Shown one piece after another: positions 30,348-41,654 of a DNA stretch of 64,000 nucleotides. Location of the stretch: NCBI RefSeq assembly GCF_002156875.1, contig NZ_NCSY01000002.1:124001-188000 (forward strand), given 5' to 3'. The translations under genes and the position numbers were made by a program. Position 1 is the first letter of the stretch. Every line of letters starts with the position of its first letter. The DNA comes from Bacillus sp. EAC (GTDB lineage Bacteria; Bacillota; Bacilli; Bacillales; Bacillaceae_G). The notes beneath the pieces were generated by a model. That model did no database searches. It was not told the origin of the DNA and was given only the letters and a program-made list of their open reading frames with translations.

Positions 30348-31231
30348 TACTTATGGCTCCTTTTTTCAACATCACGGTGACTAACATTTGTATCATATTG
30401 ATCTTTAAAGTAATTAGCTAAGTATTCTGCAAGTGTCACCGAGCGATGTTGGCCACCTGTACAACCAATTGCGATAATCAATTGTCGCTTACCTTCTCTT
30501 TTATACTGAGGAAGCATAAAACTAACTAAATCAATTAATTTCAACATAAACTCAGTTGTTTCATTGAATTTTAATACATATGAAGATACTTCTTCATCTA
30601 AACCAGTCAACGGTCTCATTGATTCAATATAAAAGGGATTTGGGAGAAATCGAACATCAAATACTAAATCTGCATCAATCGGGATGCCGTATTTAAAGCC
30701 AAATGACTCGATGTTTACTGAAAAACCTTCTTGCTCATTTTCACGGAACTGTTTAATAATTTTCTCTCTTAGTGCTTTAGGTTTTAAATCTGATGTGTCA
30801 TAAATCAATTGAGCTCGCCCTTTAACTTGAGCTAATAATGATCGTTCTATCTCAATTCCCTTAAGTGGAGATCCATTTGGTGATAGTGGGTGTGATCGAC
30901 GAGTCTCTTTATATCGAGTAACAAGAGCAGAATCCGTTGCATCTAAAAATAAAATTTGTGGAATAATTGAAGGGGTTGTCATTAGTTGATCTAAAGAATT
31001 ACCTAACTGTTCAAAGAACTCCCTCCCACGTAAATCCATTACTAACGCAACTTTATCGGTAGTATGATGATCTGGATCCTTTAAAAGCTCTACAAATTTC
31101 GGAAGTAATGCTGGCGGAAGATTATCCACACAGAAGTAACCTATATCTTCTAATGCTTGAACAACGACTGTCTTACCAGCACCTGACATCCCAGTAATAA
31201 TTACCATTTTCACATGTGATCTTGTAGCCAT
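30347..31231 (-). CDS. rapZ: RapZ/YvcJ nucleotide-binding protein
   Basis: 294 residues. Walker A is [17 protein letters not shown] near residues 12-24; the C-terminal [23 protein letters not shown] is the conserved signature. E. coli RapZ is an RNA-binding adaptor; the Bacillus homologue YvcJ hydrolyses GTP and its role is less defined. It is second in the nudix-rapZ-yvcK-whiA-crh operon. Confidence 0.95.
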   Translation of the reverse strand: MATRSHVKMVIITGMSGAGKTVVVQALEDIGYFCVDNLPPALLPKFVELLKDPDHHTTDKVALVMDLRGREFFEQLGNSLDQLMTTPSIIPQILFLDATDSALVTRYKETRRSHPLSPNGSPLKGIEIERSLLAQVKGRAQLIYDTSDLKPKALREKIIKQFRENEQEGFSVNIESFGFKYGIPIDADLVFDVRFLPNPFYIESMRPLTGLDEEVSSYVLKFNETTEFMLKLIDLVSFMLPQYKREGKRQLIIAIGCTGGQHRSVTLAEYLANYFKDQYDTNVSHRDVEKRSHK

Positions 31232-31260
31232 TGTGTTCCACCCTTTCTAATAGTTAATCT

Positions 31261-31719
31261 TTAACTTGGATTTAATCGATATCTTAATAATTCAAATTCT
31301 GGAGTATATACAAATGTACCGTGTAATATTTCGTTTCCTTTTAGTAAATAGTCAATTATATGATGATCGCCTTCTGCCATTTGAAGATTTTTCACTTCAT
31401 CAACAGGATGCCAGCGTAGAATTCCTTCTTCACATTCATCTTGGTTTTCACCATCAAATTCAGTAGCTAAAAATGAAAACATCATCCATTCATTAACTAC
31501 CTTTGCATTCTCTTCTATAATAATTGTAAAAACACCTTTTAATTTTGGGTTTTTCAAATAAACTCCCGTTTCTTCGCGGTATTCGCGAACAACAGCTTCT
31601 CGTATATTTTCACCTGGTTCCATTTTCCCACCAGGAGCAACCCACCAATTTCTTCTTGGCTTTTGTAACAGGAGGACGTTATTATCTTTTAACAAAACAC
31701 AATGTGTAACTCTTTGCAT
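31261..31719 (-). CDS. Nudix hydrolase (YvcI type)
   Basis: 152 residues from MQRVTHC. A start six codons upstream is open, but GAGGT at the right spacing favours the inner ATG. The Nudix box GKMEPGENIREAVVREYREETGV fits GX5EX7REUXEEXGU. It hydrolyses a nucleoside-diphosphate-linked substrate, not identified. It leads the rapZ operon in the same order as B. subtilis yvcI. Confidence 0.92.
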   Translation of the reverse strand: MQRVTHCVLLKDNNVLLLQKPRRNWWVAPGGKMEPGENIREAVVREYREETGVYLKNPKLKGVFTIIIEENAKVVNEWMMFSFLATEFDGENQDECEEGILRWHPVDEVKNLQMAEGDHHIIDYLLKGNEILHGTFVYTPEFELLRYRLNPS

Positions 31720-31902
31720 TTTCTTTACCTCACTCATACTCGTCTACAGTTGGTTGTAACTGCCCAATCTATATTATACCGTTAAACCCTTACAACAACA
31801 ACTTGAAACGCTACATGGCTTTTTTAAATCATAAAATTTTATATCGAATTATTTTTGTTAATAAGTTTTAAAAGAAAACATATTTTAATAAAGAATATAT
31901 GA

Positions 31903-31945
31903 AAATCCTAGGTACAACATTTCTCGTGTGTTGCACCTAGGATTT
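31903..31945 (-). terminator. strong hairpin downstream of the 32-codon frame
   Basis: Arms AAATCCTAGGT (31903-31913) and ACCTAGGATTT (31935-31945), with CAAC/GTTG pairing further inside. On the minus strand TTTTCATATATTC follows. It may end a short leftward transcript. Confidence 0.55.
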
Positions 31946-32003
31946 ATAAATATATATATCTAATTAGTATAAAACAAATGCTGAGAAACTTATTTTTAAA
32001 AAT

Positions 32004-32102
32004 TTATGAACATCCACTCTTTTTTAATGGACGAACCACCAAGCCTGCTAGCTCGTCCTTCACATCGATTAACCGTAATCCGTTTTCCCGCATGACTGTC
32101 AT
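32004..32102 (-). pseudogene. protein-like 32-codon frame, possible gene remnant
   Basis: The frame reads MTVMRENGLRLIDVKDEL and then AGLVVRPLKKSGCS before a stop. The composition looks protein-like, and local GC is higher than around it. No ribosome site precedes the ATG, and an in-frame stop lies just upstream. It may be the 3' end of a decayed gene. I do not recognise the family. Confidence 0.3.
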
Positions 32103-32167
32103 TACTACTATTTCTTAACAATGTTTCTATAAAACATTATAAATATAATAGAGCAAAACAAAAAAAG

Positions 32168-32197
32168 GGAACATGGACAAGCGCATATCCATGTTCC
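32168..32197 (-). terminator. terminator of trxB
   Basis: Perfect 10-bp stem GGAACATGGA / TCCATGTTCC with a 10-nt loop and a T-run on the minus strand, about 160 bp beyond trxB. Confidence 0.85.
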
Positions 32198-32355
32198 AAT
32201 ATATTTAGGGGGCTCTCTGGTTAATGTATATAATACAGTAAATTTATTGCAAGAAAGTTACACCCTAGTTACATATAAGTGTCAGAATATTACAATTCTA
32301 TTTGAAGATTAACGTTTTCTTATTTTACGTAGACTAACTGCTTATTTGTTAGAGT

Positions 32356-33309
<954 letters not shown>

Positions 33310-33407
33310 TCACTCCTTGATCATATATGGCTATTTGCCCTAGTTAATTAACTACCACTATCCTAATACGCAATCACATAAAACAACAAATCATATGCTC
33401 ATGAAAA

Positions 33408-33664
33408 TATAGAAAACTCGTTGATTGGCGTGCCTTTTAGGCGAAGACAGAGACGTAGTTGCACTTATACTTAATTCCTTAAATTGCAACAACTTCGAGT
33501 ACTCTTCGCAGCAGTCAATTTATACTTTCTTAACGTATATAGAAAACTCGTTGATTGACAAGCCTTTTAGGCGAAGACAGTGACGTAGTTGCACTTATAC
33601 TAAAATTACAAAAACGTCGAGTTCTCTTCCTCGTTGCCCTATTTATACTTTCTTAAGGTATAAA
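33408..33664. repeat. two head-to-tail copies of a 130-bp palindromic repeat
   Basis: Copy A is 33408-33537 and copy B 33538-33664. Both begin TATAGAAAACTCGTTGATTG, share CCTTTTAGGCGAAGACAG and GACGTAGTTGCACTTATAC, and end with ATTTATACTTTCTTAA. Each copy folds back on itself (in copy A GCGAAGA with TCTTCGC and GTTGCA with TGCAAC). It looks like a non-coding mobile or REP-like element inserted between yvcD and trxB and duplicated in tandem. Confidence 0.75.
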
Positions 33665-33690
33665 GAAAGCTTGCTTAACACCATTTGGTA

Positions 33691-35190
33691 TTAATACAAG
33701 CTTCGAATGGCGCTAATGCCTTTATTCAATAAGTAAGTAGATATGTTATAGTTTGCTGCAATTTTCTTTTGTGATACACGTTTTTCTTCATTTTCAACAA
33801 GATAATGTGTTGCAGCTAAAAGTACATTTTCATCTACTGGTAATTCTTTATATTTTAGAGTTAATTCACAAATCGAGAAAAACCATAATTGAAGTTGATT
33901 TCGCAAAATCGTATAATCATCTTCCCAATGTGTCTGAATTTTTTTAGCTCCATTTATAGCGACTTTTAATGAAGGATGTGGCTCAATATAGCACATATTA
34001 TTTAAAAGTACTTGTTCTATTTGTTCATCAATACCAACATTTTCTTTTGGATCTAAATCTTGAAGAATAGAACTAAACTTTTGTTCATAATAATATTCTT
34101 TCATAAAATAAATTAATCCCCATCGTTCACTATTCGAGTTAGAGAATTTTGCTTGGTATTCTGTATCTGACATAAGTTTTTCAATTTCATTTGTCGAATG
34201 TTTCTTCTCAGCCCATGGAGCTAATTCCTCATGGTCTTCAAATGCATCTGACATTTCGGTTTCCCAAATTCTTTCTGCAAATTCGATTCGTCCGGAACGG
34301 TAAGCAGCATCGCTGTACATGTAATAAAATTGTACTTCACGATTCGGTCTTTCCATATAAAGTAAATGAAAAAGTTTAAATGCTTGCTCAAATTGTTGGA
34401 ATTGATAAAAAAGAACGCCAAGTTTATGACGGTGCTCCTCTGAAATAGGAACGATATTAGACAAGCTTTCAAGGAGTTCTTGAGCAACTTCCTGTTCATT
34501 TAATATACGTTTCAGCATTGTTAAATGAATAAGAGATGAAAGATTCCCTGGATTTTGTTCTAATACATAATTTAAAACTCTTTCAGCTTCATCGTGATTT
34601 CCCATATGAAGTTCAACTAAAGCCAAATTATTATAAGCTGGCCAGAATTCTTGGTACTTATCGACGATATTCAATAAGGTTGTCTTCGCAGATTTCCAAT
34701 CATGATTAGCTAAATAGCTTGTCACTCTTTCTTGGAGAACAAGTAAATCATCATTTATGCTAAGATCATCATCTTCCTCACTTTGAATAATATCTAAGTA
34801 ATCTTCAAGTTCTTCTAGTTGTTCTTCATCAGTACCTATCTCTAAATACTTTTGTGCATAAAGATTTGCTTTTTGAAACAATCCTAACTCAAAAAAAGCA
34901 AATGCTAATAAATAATATACATCTTCGTTTGCAGGAAATTTATCTAAAATATATTCTAAAATTGTAATTGAAGTTTGATATTGATGCATTGATAAAAGCT
35001 TACGAGAAATATCAACTAACACAGTTTGATTTTCTTCATTTTCAGCTGCTTTTTTTAAATAATAGATCGCTTGCTCTGTATCGTTACTATTATAAGCTTT
35101 CATACCTTTTTCGTAGAAATAATCTTTAGGTAACGAGAACGAAACGACATTATGAAATTGATTTGTTTGATTCCCCAAATTTTCTGACAT
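33691..35190 (-). CDS. yvcD: tetratricopeptide-repeat protein (YvcD type)
   Basis: 499 residues. At least seven TPR-like helix pairs cover about 20-330 (AIYYLKKAAENEENQTVLVD, VYYLLAFAFFELGLFQKANLYAQKYLEIG, AYNNLALVELHMGNHDEAERVLNYVLEQNPG). The C-terminus (about 440-499) ends in a helical region with VSQKKIAANYNISTYLLNKG, which could be a helix-turn-helix. It has no signal peptide. The position upstream of trxB matches B. subtilis yvcD. Probably a scaffold; function not established. Confidence 0.85.
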   Translation of the reverse strand: MSENLGNQTNQFHNVVSFSLPKDYFYEKGMKAYNSNDTEQAIYYLKKAAENEENQTVLVDISRKLLSMHQYQTSITILEYILDKFPANEDVYYLLAFAFFELGLFQKANLYAQKYLEIGTDEEQLEELEDYLDIIQSEEDDDLSINDDLLVLQERVTSYLANHDWKSAKTTLLNIVDKYQEFWPAYNNLALVELHMGNHDEAERVLNYVLEQNPGNLSSLIHLTMLKRILNEQEVAQELLESLSNIVPISEEHRHKLGVLFYQFQQFEQAFKLFHLLYMERPNREVQFYYMYSDAAYRSGRIEFAERIWETEMSDAFEDHEELAPWAEKKHSTNEIEKLMSDTEYQAKFSNSNSERWGLIYFMKEYYYEQKFSSILQDLDPKENVGIDEQIEQVLLNNMCYIEPHPSLKVAINGAKKIQTHWEDDYTILRNQLQLWFFSICELTLKYKELPVDENVLLAATHYLVENEEKRVSQKKIAANYNISTYLLNKGISAIRSLY

Positions 35191-35452
35191 TCGATCCTCC
35201 AGTTATTAAAGCTTATCACAGTATATCACACAAAAAGAGGAAATAGTCGTCGTCCAAATTATAAGAATTTGTAAACGATCGAACAATTTCCACTTTCAAT
35301 AATTTAAAAGTAGTCCAGCTTACTATAATACATGAAACGAAAAATATTGGAAACTACTTTTTAATTTTGGCTTTGTTAAACTAACTTGTTATTAAATGCT
35401 TCAAACTAACGAAATTAGAACTTACTATTGACTATTTTTCAACAAGATGGAC

Positions 35453-35953
35453 CTATTGTTCAGAACTAGAATTCGGCATGGAAATAATCCTCATAGGATT
35501 CCCACCTACAAATGCCCCAGCTGGAACGTTTTTATGTACAAGGGAAGCTGCTGAAATTTTTGCTCCATCACCAATTGTAACCCCTGGTAAAATCGTCGTA
35601 TTTGCCCCAACTAACACATTATCTCCAATAAGAACTTCACCTAAACGGTATTCATCAATTAAATATTCATGCGCTAAAATCGTTGTATTGTAGCCAATGA
35701 TTGAATTTTTACCTACTGTGATTAACTCTGGAAACATTAAATCTGGAGTTACTTTAAATGCAAACGCAGTATACTCTCCGATTGTCATACCAATTAGTCG
35801 TCTAAACATCCAATTTTTCAATTTAAAAAACGGAATATATCTTGCAATTTCGATCACAATTACATTTCGAAAAACTTTCCAAAAAGAGACGGTTTTATAC
35901 AATTGCCACAGTGAATTTACACCTTCAACATTGTAACGCTTTGTGTTTCTCAC
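35453..35953 (-). CDS. yvoF: left-handed beta-helix acetyltransferase (YvoF type)
   Basis: 166 residues with GTG start overlapping the ppaX stop (GTGA). Hexapeptide repeats run from about 80 to 155 ([68 protein letters not shown]), the fold of trimeric acyl-CoA-dependent acetyltransferases. The acceptor is unknown. It is the last gene of hprK-lgt-yvoD-ppaX-yvoF, as in B. subtilis. Confidence 0.9.
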   Translation of the reverse strand: MRNTKRYNVEGVNSLWQLYKTVSFWKVFRNVIVIEIARYIPFFKLKNWMFRRLIGMTIGEYTAFAFKVTPDLMFPELITVGKNSIIGYNTTILAHEYLIDEYRLGEVLIGDNVLVGANTTILPGVTIGDGAKISAASLVHKNVPAGAFVGGNPMRIISMPNSSSEQ

Positions 35954-36597
35954 TTTTCATCGATTCCTAAGATTTGTAAGATATCGCTCATTTTTTCTAG
36001 CATAAAATCAGGTTGGTATGTTTCTAAAAAGTCCTTCCCTTTTAAAGACCAAGAAACTCCAGCTGTTTTCGTTCCGGCATTTTTGCCACCCTCAATATCA
36101 TGATAGTTATCGCCAACCATAATCGTTTCTTCAGGGGTTGAGTTAAGCTTTTTCAAAGCCAATTGAATAGGTTCTGGATGTGGCTTTGCATTTTTAACAT
36201 CATCAATTGTAATAACCGTGTCAAAAAATTGTTTTAGTCTGCTAAAATTAAGTCCCATTTCAACAACGTTTCGTGCTTTTGTTGTGACGATTCCAATTTT
36301 ATAACCTTTATTGTGCAAAGCTTCAACTGTTTCAAAAACTGTTTCGTATTCTTCAACAAACTCATCATGCATTTTTATATTAAATTGACGGTACTCAGCA
36401 ATTAATTCCTCAACTCGTTCTGGGTCAACAGTTGAAAAAGATTCAACTAATGTTGGTCCCATAAAGGGAATAACATGTTCACGTTGATATTGATTTGGGT
36501 AATATTTTTCTAATGTATGCATAAATGATGCAATTATTAATTCATTTGTATTAATTAACGTGCCATCTAGGTCAAATAATATTGTATTTATTTTCAT
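35950..36597 (-). CDS. ppaX: pyrophosphatase PpaX (HAD superfamily)
   Basis: 215 residues. HAD motif I is [16 protein letters not shown], the cap domain follows at about 15-85, motif II is GIVTTKAR and motif III/IV is KPHPEPIQ...[16 protein letters not shown]. PpaX hydrolyses the pyrophosphate released when HprK dephosphorylates HPr-Ser-P by phosphorolysis. Co-transcription with hprK fits that role. Confidence 0.95.
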   Translation of the reverse strand: MKINTILFDLDGTLINTNELIIASFMHTLEKYYPNQYQREHVIPFMGPTLVESFSTVDPERVEELIAEYRQFNIKMHDEFVEEYETVFETVEALHNKGYKIGIVTTKARNVVEMGLNFSRLKQFFDTVITIDDVKNAKPHPEPIQLALKKLNSTPEETIMVGDNYHDIEGGKNAGTKTAGVSWSLKGKDFLETYQPDFMLEKMSDILQILGIDEK

Positions 36598-36610
36598 TGG
36601 TAATTCCTTT

Positions 36611-37552
36611 CTATTTCGCTTCTACCTTACTATTTGATTCCGACTGAGTACTGATTCTTCCAATCACTCTTGCAACAATGCTGGTAACAATAAGTGCAAG
36701 TAAGAAACGGATTCCGAATAAATACCAAACCGGTATACCTAACGGAATAAATAAGAGAGTATCCTCTACTACCGCATGGCATGCTACTAAAAATAAGAAA
36801 ACTAAATAGAGATCTCGTTTAGTAACCCCATCTTCTTTTACCGCTTGAATCATAACGCCGGCACCAAAAGCTAAGCCAAAAAATAACCCCGCAGCTAATG
36901 TAACTCCTGCTTTCGCTTCTACACCAATCAATTTAGTAAAAGGTGATAAAAATTTTGTGATATAGTTCATCCAACCAAAATCTTTTGCAAATTGAATAAA
37001 AATCATTAATGGGATAACAATTTTGATTAACTGGAAAATACCTTTTAATGAAGAGATGATTGCCGTTAGAATTAAATCCCATCCAGTATTATTAGCTGCT
37101 TCTGTTGCAGCAATTCCTTTATGAACAATTTCACTTCCACCTGGCCAAAAGAAATGCAAACATAATGCTGAAACGATTGCAAAACCAATTCTGACTAAAA
37201 CGACAAATGATGCTCTAATCCCTACAGCAGATGCCACCGAGGTTTCAACAAATAAGTTATGAGAAAAACTTAGCATTACTGCAAGAATCAATGCTTCCTT
37301 CATAGTTAAATCCATCGGGAGCATCGCACCAATTGCGGCATATAAATTTAAAACATTTCCTAAAACTAATACTAATGCAGCATCTCCCTTTAAGCCTATA
37401 AAACTCATTAATGGTTCAAGAAGATTTACAAACCAATCCATTAGTGCTGTTTCTTTTATAATCATTAAAATGAAAGAAATAGGGAAGATGATTTTCCCTA
37501 TTTTCCAAGAAGTTTGTAAGCCTACAAGTAAGCCGCTCCTTAATGTCCCCAA
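36611..37552 (-). CDS. yvoD: nucleoside-recognition (Gate) domain membrane protein YvoD
   Basis: 313 residues, about eight hydrophobic segments in two Gate-type halves. The start is TTG: GAGAGGTGA is 6-7 nt upstream and no ATG fits better. The family is related to SpmA/SpmB and nucleoside transporters, and no substrate is known. Located between lgt and ppaX as in B. subtilis. Confidence 0.88.
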   Translation of the reverse strand: MGTLRSGLLVGLQTSWKIGKIIFPISFILMIIKETALMDWFVNLLEPLMSFIGLKGDAALVLVLGNVLNLYAAIGAMLPMDLTMKEALILAVMLSFSHNLFVETSVASAVGIRASFVVLVRIGFAIVSALCLHFFWPGGSEIVHKGIAATEAANNTGWDLILTAIISSLKGIFQLIKIVIPLMIFIQFAKDFGWMNYITKFLSPFTKLIGVEAKAGVTLAAGLFFGLAFGAGVMIQAVKEDGVTKRDLYLVFLFLVACHAVVEDTLLFIPLGIPVWYLFGIRFLLALIVTSIVARVIGRISTQSESNSKVEAK

Positions 37553-37584
37553 ACGGATTCACCTCTCCCGTATTCTCTATTTAA

Positions 37585-38397
37585 TTAAGCGTCTAAATAT
37601 CGATCATTTGATAAGCCTTTTACTCTACGATAAATAAGAATAATAATAGCTCCCACTATAATTAGAACTGAAATAAATTGTGCCATTCGAATCGTATCCG
37701 TCAGCATTAAACTATCTGTACGAAGTCCTTCAATAAAGTATCTCCCCACTGAATACCAAATTAAATAACTTAAAAAGATCTCTCCTCGTCTTAGATTGAA
37801 TCTTCTTAGCGAAATTAAAACGATAATTCCTACAAAACTCCATAGAGATTCATATAAAAATGTTGGGTGATAATACGTACCGTCTATATACATTTGATTT
37901 ATAATCCAATTCGGTAAGTAAAGTCCTTCTAAAAATGCACGTGTAACTGGTCCACCATGTGCTTCCTGATTCATAAAATTACCCCAGCGACCTAGCATTT
38001 GTCCTACTAGAATACTTGGAGCAGCGATGTCAGCTAATTTCCAGAAAGAATATCCTTTTTTCTTTGCGATGAAATAACTTGCAATGAATGCACCTATTAA
38101 ACCACCATGGATCGCTAAACCACCTGACCAAATTTGAGGAATTTCGATTAAATGCTTCGAGTAATAATCTAGATTGAACAATACATAGTAGATTCTTGCT
38201 CCCAAAATTGCAGCAGGTACAGCAATTAAAACGATATCCATAAAAGTTTCTTCATGAACACCTCGGCGCTTTCCTTCTCGTATAGCTAACCAAAGTCCGA
38301 GTAAAACCCCTGTTCCAATTAAAACTCCATACCATTTAATTGAAAGAGGACCTAATTGTAAAAACACTTTATTTAATGGTTGAATTGTTGAATCCAT
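37585..38397 (-). CDS. lgt: prolipoprotein diacylglyceryl transferase
   Basis: 270 residues, seven membrane segments. The Lgt signature [20 protein letters not shown] (Arg and Asn of the active site) is near residue 137, preceded by [13 protein letters not shown]. It transfers diacylglyceryl from phosphatidylglycerol to the lipobox Cys of prelipoproteins. Order hprK-lgt is conserved in bacilli. Confidence 0.97.
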   Translation of the reverse strand: MDSTIQPLNKVFLQLGPLSIKWYGVLIGTGVLLGLWLAIREGKRRGVHEETFMDIVLIAVPAAILGARIYYVLFNLDYYSKHLIEIPQIWSGGLAIHGGLIGAFIASYFIAKKKGYSFWKLADIAAPSILVGQMLGRWGNFMNQEAHGGPVTRAFLEGLYLPNWIINQMYIDGTYYHPTFLYESLWSFVGIIVLISLRRFNLRRGEIFLSYLIWYSVGRYFIEGLRTDSLMLTDTIRMAQFISVLIIVGAIIILIYRRVKGLSNDRYLDA

Positions 38398-38431
38398 TCC
38401 TTTTTCCCCACTTCATTATTAAATTAAATCT

Positions 38432-39370
38432 TTAAAACTCATTCACATTATTTCCGCCTTGAATGACTTTTTCTAATCGATCAGCAAATTGCTGTGCAGC
38501 ATTAACTCCCATTCGTTTTAAACGGAAATTCATTGCTGCTACTTCAATAATTACAGCTAAATTTCGACCAGGACGTACGGGTAACGTTATTTTCGAAATA
38601 TCAGTATCTAAAATTCTAAGTTTCTCGTCATCTAAGCCAACTCTGTCATAAACTTTCTGAGAGTCCCAAATTTCCAAATCAATATTTAATGTAAGACGTT
38701 TATACGTACGAACAGAACCTGCACCAAAGAGTGTCATAACATTTATAATTCCTAACCCACGAATCTCTAATAAATGTTCGATTAATTCAGGAGAAGATCC
38801 TATTAAAGTATCTTCATCCGTTTGACGGATCTCAACTGAGTCATCAGCTACTAATCGGTGACCTCGCTTTACTAATTCAAGAGCAGTTTCACTTTTACCC
38901 ACACCACTTTTACCAGTAATTAATACCCCAACACCATAAATGTCTACTAAAACGCCATGTAGTGCAGTTGTTGGTGCTAGTTTTGCCTCAAGATAACTCG
39001 TAAGTCTACTATATAATTTTGTTGTCTTACTATTAGAAAGTAAAATCGGAACTCCAGTTTCATCTCCAGCCTCAACTAGTTCAGGAGGTATTTCAAGTCC
39101 ACGTGTAACGATGATACAAGGTGTATCCTCTGCGCAAAGTTTCTTTAATCGGTCAACTTTTTGTTCATCAGTTAGACTCTCATAAAATGTTAGCTCTGTC
39201 TTCCCTAACAATTGCACACGATCAGATGGATAATATGTAAAAAATCCTGCTACTTCTATCCCAGGACGCGATAAGTCTGTAGTATTGATAGACTTATTTA
39301 ACCCAGCACTTCCACTTAGCACCTCTAATTTAAAGTGCTCAACTAAATCCTTCGTACGTAACTTACCCAT
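38432..39370 (-). CDS. hprK: HPr kinase/phosphorylase
   Basis: 312 residues. Walker A is [19 protein letters not shown] (about 150-165), and the HprK signature [21 protein letters not shown] is near 202-222. It phosphorylates HPr and Crh on Ser46 in response to fructose bisphosphate and ATP, and reverses this using phosphate. It is the master sensor for CcpA-dependent carbon repression. First gene of its operon, ribosome site AGGAGG. Confidence 0.97.
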   Translation of the reverse strand: MGKLRTKDLVEHFKLEVLSGSAGLNKSINTTDLSRPGIEVAGFFTYYPSDRVQLLGKTELTFYESLTDEQKVDRLKKLCAEDTPCIIVTRGLEIPPELVEAGDETGVPILLSNSKTTKLYSRLTSYLEAKLAPTTALHGVLVDIYGVGVLITGKSGVGKSETALELVKRGHRLVADDSVEIRQTDEDTLIGSSPELIEHLLEIRGLGIINVMTLFGAGSVRTYKRLTLNIDLEIWDSQKVYDRVGLDDEKLRILDTDISKITLPVRPGRNLAVIIEVAAMNFRLKRMGVNAAQQFADRLEKVIQGGNNVNEF

Positions 39371-39713
39371 TACGAACCTCCTAAGGTTTAATATTTATGT
39401 ACTTTCCTACATATTGTACCATTTTTAAACAAGGTGGGAAAATGTCGAGAAATGACATTAATTAATTTTAATCTAAGAGCTTTAAAACTTGAAATTGTCC
39501 TCTTAAAAACGAGATTCGAAAGGTATTTACCAACACTAAATCTAGTTAAATATTCTTATTATGGTTAAATTTGTAAATTAAACTAAAACATTTGACGTAC
39601 CTATTGAATCAAAACACCATGGCAAACTAACTATTTATTTAACTTTTATCAATCAATCATTGATTTCTTCCGATAAGAATAGTGTTTAACAAATAATTGT
39701 ATAGAGGTGAATT
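39371..39713. other. 343-bp region between divergent hprK and the Ig-like gene
   Basis: AT-rich with no clear hairpin, operator or small ORF. It must carry both promoters. A TACAAT hexamer about 40 bp upstream of hprK could be its -10, but the -35 is poor. Confidence 0.45.
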
Positions 39714-41033
39714 ATGTTGAAGAAATGGCTTTATAGTGTAAGCTCTTTACTGCTAGCATTTACTTTTTTTCTTCCGTTACTTAGCAATACTATCGCATTT
39801 GCAGAAGAGACAAACACAATCCAAAAACTAAACTTAGAAGTAACAAACAGCATCAAAGATGAAGCAATAACAACTAAAGTAAATAAGGACTTATTGTCAA
39901 ATTCATTAAAAGACTTCGCTACATTAAGTGTTACTGTTTACGAAAATGAAGAACCAAAGGTAACTTCTGAAAACTTATCAAGTTTTGTAAAAACGGGTGT
40001 TGCCAATAATGAAAATGGCATCAAAACGGCTTTAAAACCTCATGAAGAATCATATGATGCATATGTCTTAACAATCCTTTACTCCCAGTCAAATACACCA
40101 CTTGCATATCATTTAGACAAACTCTCAATCGACAATACACCAACGGATGAAAATAAATTACAATTATCTGAAAGCGACATTTCAATCGCTCCAGGAGAAA
40201 CAAAAGAAATTAAAGTAACATTTTTGAATGAAAAAGGCGTTAAAGAAGATATCACTCTTAAACCTGAGTTAACTGTTGAAAATGAAGATAATGATTTAAT
40301 CACATATAAAGACGGCATTATTACTGCTGGTGAAGAATTCGGTACAACAGAATTAACTTTCAATTTTTTAAATTCGACTGCTTCTTTAAACGTAACAATC
40401 GAAGATAAACCAGAATTAGAAAGTATTAAAATCGATCCTAGAGAATTTAAACTAGCTGTTGGTAAAACACTTCCTTTAAAAGTATTTGGAGTTTACTCTG
40501 ACGGTTCAAAAGAAGTATTAAAAGAAGGCTTAACTTGGCAAACATCGAATAGTGCAGTAGCTACAGTTAAGGATGGAGTAGTAACAGGAGTTAAAGCAGG
40601 AAAAAGTAATGTCTTTATTACCGTTTCATATGAAGATTTTAGCGCAAAAACAGAAGGTAAAATTTTTGTGCAAGAAGCTGCTAAAATAAAGAATATTATT
40701 GCATCACCTTCTAAAATAAAACTAAAACAAGGTGAAAAAGAGACGATTAAAATCTATGCTGTTTATACTGATGGTAAGAAAAAAGATGTTACAAAAGATA
40801 TAAAATGGAAGATATCAAATACTAAAATCGTTACTTATTCAAATGGTAAAATCGTAGCTAAAGCAAAAGGCGCTGCAGTAATTAAAGCTAGTTATCAAAA
40901 TTTCAAAACAACGATTACTGTTGTTATTGAGAAAAAAAGTAAGCATGACGACGATGATCGTGATCACGGAAATAAACACCACCATGATGATGATAATCAT
41001 AAAAACGATGATCATGGACATGGCAAAAGATAA
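39714..41033 (+). CDS. secreted Ig-like (BIG2) repeat protein with His/Asp-rich tail
   Basis: 439 residues. A signal peptide covers about 1-30 (KKWLYSVSSLLLAFTFF, cleavage near AFAEE). The N-terminal domain (about 30-145) is not recognised. It is followed by three beta-sandwich repeats: about 148-235, 239-325 and 330-410; the last two are clear BIG2 domains (LAVGKTLPLKVFGVYSDGS, LKQGEKETIKIYAVYTDGK). The last ~33 residues are almost only Lys, His, Asp, Asn and Gly (SKHDDDDRDHGNKHHHDD), a likely metal-binding tail. No LPXTG or S-layer anchor is seen. Ribosome site GAGGTG. Monocistronic. Confidence 0.85.
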   Translation: MLKKWLYSVSSLLLAFTFFLPLLSNTIAFAEETNTIQKLNLEVTNSIKDEAITTKVNKDLLSNSLKDFATLSVTVYENEEPKVTSENLSSFVKTGVANNENGIKTALKPHEESYDAYVLTILYSQSNTPLAYHLDKLSIDNTPTDENKLQLSESDISIAPGETKEIKVTFLNEKGVKEDITLKPELTVENEDNDLITYKDGIITAGEEFGTTELTFNFLNSTASLNVTIEDKPELESIKIDPREFKLAVGKTLPLKVFGVYSDGSKEVLKEGLTWQTSNSAVATVKDGVVTGVKAGKSNVFITVSYEDFSAKTEGKIFVQEAAKIKNIIASPSKIKLKQGEKETIKIYAVYTDGKKKDVTKDIKWKISNTKIVTYSNGKIVAKAKGAAVIKASYQNFKTTITVVIEKKSKHDDDDRDHGNKHHHDDDNHKNDDHGHGKR

Positions 41034-41050
41034 ATACTGCTAAATAGTAA

Positions 41051-41075
41051 AGCTCCCTATACTAATTAGGGAGCT
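41051..41075. terminator. terminator between the Ig-like gene and yvlD
   Basis: AGCTCCCT / AGGGAGCT, 9-nt loop, between convergent genes. Confidence 0.75.
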
Positions 41076-41079
41076 CTTA

Positions 41080-41457
41080 CTATTTTCTATTCGCATGTTT
41101 ACTTTTATTTTTTGGATCAAAGACGAAATATTGAATCAACATACTGAATGTACTGATTAATATTGAAGCAATTATAGCTGTACCAAACCCATTTACTCTT
41201 AATGCATCACCAAGTATATAATCAGTTATTTCTAATGTAATTGCATTAATTATGAAAATAAATAATCCCAAAGTAAAAATAGTCACTGGTAATGTTATTA
41301 AAATCAATACAGGTCTAATAACTGTATTTAATATCGATAAAACTAAAGCGGCGATAACAGCTGTTGGAATATTTGCTACATAAAAATCCGGTTGAAGAAA
41401 ACCAGCAACAACGATAAAAACTAAACTATTTATTGCTAATGAAAATAACCATCTCAT
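41080..41457 (-). CDS. yvlD: YvlD, phage holin family 4 membrane protein
   Basis: 125 residues, four hydrophobic segments. The stretch VIAALVLSILNTVIRPVLILITLPVTIFTLGLF is the signature of this family (DUF-type holin superfamily IV). It overlaps the preceding PspC gene by four bases (ATGA), as yvlC-yvlD do in B. subtilis, where the yvl genes belong to the envelope-stress response. It probably acts in the membrane; mechanism not known. Confidence 0.9.
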   Translation of the reverse strand: MRWLFSLAINSLVFIVVAGFLQPDFYVANIPTAVIAALVLSILNTVIRPVLILITLPVTIFTLGLFIFIINAITLEITDYILGDALRVNGFGTAIIASILISTFSMLIQYFVFDPKNKSKHANRK

Positions 41458-41654
41458 AAACTTCCCACGTCACCTTCTCTTGGAACAACAAAAATCCAAA
41501 CTAAATATACAAATAAAATTGCCCCAAAGCCTATAAAAAATAATAAAACAAATAACAATCGAATTAGTGTGCTATCAATATTAAAATAGTTACCTAATCC
41601 TCCACACACACCAGCAATCATTGAGTCTTTAGAAGATCGAAATAGTTTTCTCAC
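41454..41654 (-). CDS. yvlC: PspC-domain protein (YvlC type)
   Basis: 66 residues with GTG start and ribosome site AGAGGAG. The PspC domain is nearly the whole protein: LFRSSKDSMIAGVCGGLGNYFNIDSTLIRLLFVLL, then one or two membrane segments. Homologues sense or respond to membrane stress. Coupled to yvlD. Confidence 0.92.
   Translation of the reverse strand: MRKLFRSSKDSMIAGVCGGLGNYFNIDSTLIRLLFVLLFFIGFGAILFVYLVWIFVVPREGDVGSL

Larger units (their letters stand above)
31720..32355. other. 636-bp region between trxB and the nudix gene
   Basis: It holds the trxB terminator (32168-32197), a 32-codon frame (32004-32102) and a strong hairpin (31903-31945). The rest is AT-rich. The promoter of the rapZ operon must lie near 31740-31860, but no consensus was convincing. 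Confidence 0.5.

Noticed and set aside
33408-33664. Possible CRISPR array
   Set aside because: Only two units of about 130 bp, no short regular repeat-spacer pattern and no cas genes.
40900-41033. Sortase or S-layer anchor in the Ig-like protein
   Set aside because: No LPXTG, no hydrophobic C-terminal segment and no SLH motif; the tail is only charged and His-rich.
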